From NCBI GenBank assembly GCA_040757035.1, contig JBFLYM010000005.1, forward strand, positions 1-51,991: DNA of 51,991 nucleotides. The letters run 5' to 3'. The notes below the pieces were generated by a model. The model saw only the letters and a program-made list of their open reading frames with translations. It was not told the origin of the DNA and ran no database searches. Positions 51,401 through 51,991 of this stretch are shown piece after piece. The stretch is from JAHJBR01 sp040757035. Its GTDB lineage: Archaea; Micrarchaeota; Micrarchaeia; Anstonellales; Bilamarchaeaceae. Numbering within the stretch: the stretch's first letter is position 1; the number at the start of each line of letters is the position of its first letter. The position numbers and the translations under genes are program-made.

Positions 51401-51871
51401 ATGATTGATAGCTCAATCTTTTTAGAAAAATTTTTACAAAACTATCGCTTTAAGATGATTAAGCCATATCTAATTGGAGATGTGTTAGATTTTGGAGGAA
51501 ACGAGGGAGAATTAAAAAAGTTTGTGAAAGGCAAATACCTTGTCGTTAATTATGATCATTCTGCAATGGAAAATACTCATTTTGACACAATTGTAAGTTT
51601 AGCAGTTATAGAACATATAGAATTTGACGAAGTGTTCAAAATATTCCGTAAATTCAAAAAAATATTAAACAAAGGAGGGAGAATCCTTCTGACAACACCA
51701 ACCAAAATGGCAAAACCTGTTTTAGAATTTTGGGCTTTTCTCGGGATTGTAGATAAAAAGAATATTGTAGAACACAAACATTATTGGACTAAAAAAGAAA
51801 TATATCAACTTGCAGATAATACAGGTTTTATTGTGAAAAGGTTCAAGAGATTTCAATTTGGTTTTACTTGA
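51401..51871 (+). CDS. Class I SAM-dependent methyltransferase
   Basis: 156 residues with a Rossmann-like core: DVLDFGGNEGELKKF (motif I, with GG in place of GCG) at about 27-41, VNYDHS as the acidic turn, DTIVSLAVIEHIE (motif IV) and KGGRILLTTPT (motif V). Substrate cannot be told. The frame is complete, with a TTTATTAGA TATA-like stretch about 30 bp upstream. Short for the class, lacking an N-terminal domain. Confidence 0.8.
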   Translation: MIDSSIFLEKFLQNYRFKMIKPYLIGDVLDFGGNEGELKKFVKGKYLVVNYDHSAMENTHFDTIVSLAVIEHIEFDEVFKIFRKFKKILNKGGRILLTTPTKMAKPVLEFWAFLGIVDKKNIVEHKHYWTKKEIYQLADNTGFIVKRFKRFQFGFT

Positions 51872-51991
51872 CCTTCCAATTCTATCCTAAATTCTAAACT
51901 CTAATTTTTTGATTTCTATTCGATAAAACAATATAATTATCGTTAAAGTAATCTGTATCCTAACTTTTCATAATTAAATTATGAGAAAGAT
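51872..51991. other. AT-rich end of window
   Basis: No gene is visible. An ATG at 51980 begins MRK and runs off the window, preceded by AT-rich sequence, so a further plus-strand gene may start here. Confidence 0.25.

Overview
The window is archaeal and most probably from a DPANN lineage close to Micrarchaeota (inference). Evidence for Archaea: EF-1alpha, uS10, eL15, PCNA, both replication factor C subunits, both primase subunits, a TFE-like factor, Spt5 with SecE, class III signal peptide pilins, and TATA boxes about 25 bp before many start codons. The 392-residue tRNA-splicing endonuclease has the size and layout of the three-unit (epsilon-2) type known from ARMAN/Micrarchaeota. Several genes are bacterial in type (gyrA, type I GAPDH, ribD, leuB, ftsZ), a usual mixture in DPANN genomes.

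Layout. 0-6 kb: purL-purQ, a DJ-1 family protein, gap and uppS. 6-12 kb: pilus-type ATPase and platform protein, PAP2 phosphatase, dolichol-kinase-like protein, rfcL. 12-16 kb: EF-1alpha-uS10, eL15, a glycosyltransferase overlapping tRNA-Val, ribD. 16-19 kb: a minus-strand pilin operon and tRNA-Ser. 19-25 kb: ACT protein-nnrD-priL-priS, Nudix, TFE-like, Nre. 25-35 kb: an ATPase, a structured repeat element, ftsZ-secE-spt5, dcd, PCNA, small pilin-like proteins, rfcS, a metallo-hydrolase, endA and tRNA-iMet. 35-43 kb: hypothetical genes, tRNA-Lys, cysS, tRNA-Ile, a LAGLIDADG-like protein, NAD kinase, a second ATPase. 43-52 kb: smc, gyrA, leuB, an AK6-like kinase and a methyltransferase.

The main discovery is dense archaeal-type (bulge-helix-bulge, BHB) splicing. 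All five tRNA genes are interrupted, with eight introns in total. Four of them (Ser, iMet, Lys, Ile) carry an intron at the same T-loop position, 59/60, where the TTCA of the T loop pairs with a TGAA/TGAG at the intron 3' end. tRNA-Val has a D-arm intron. The cis-prenyltransferase gene uppS is also interrupted, by a 60-nt intron with in-frame stops. A BHB pairing places the cuts exactly where joining restores the invariant DGNRRW motif. The endonuclease that would cut all of these is encoded in the same window.

The long T-loop introns of tRNA-Lys and tRNA-Ile belong to one sequence family. tRNA-Ile carries two units in tandem. A related unit, itself interrupted by a 144-nt multi-helix insert, lies outside any tRNA just upstream of ftsZ, and a degraded piece lies 3' of leuB. 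This looks like a family of mobile, structured, spliceable elements. Fragments of nearby coding genes (endA, dcd) are duplicated beside the 3' ends of two of these tRNA genes.
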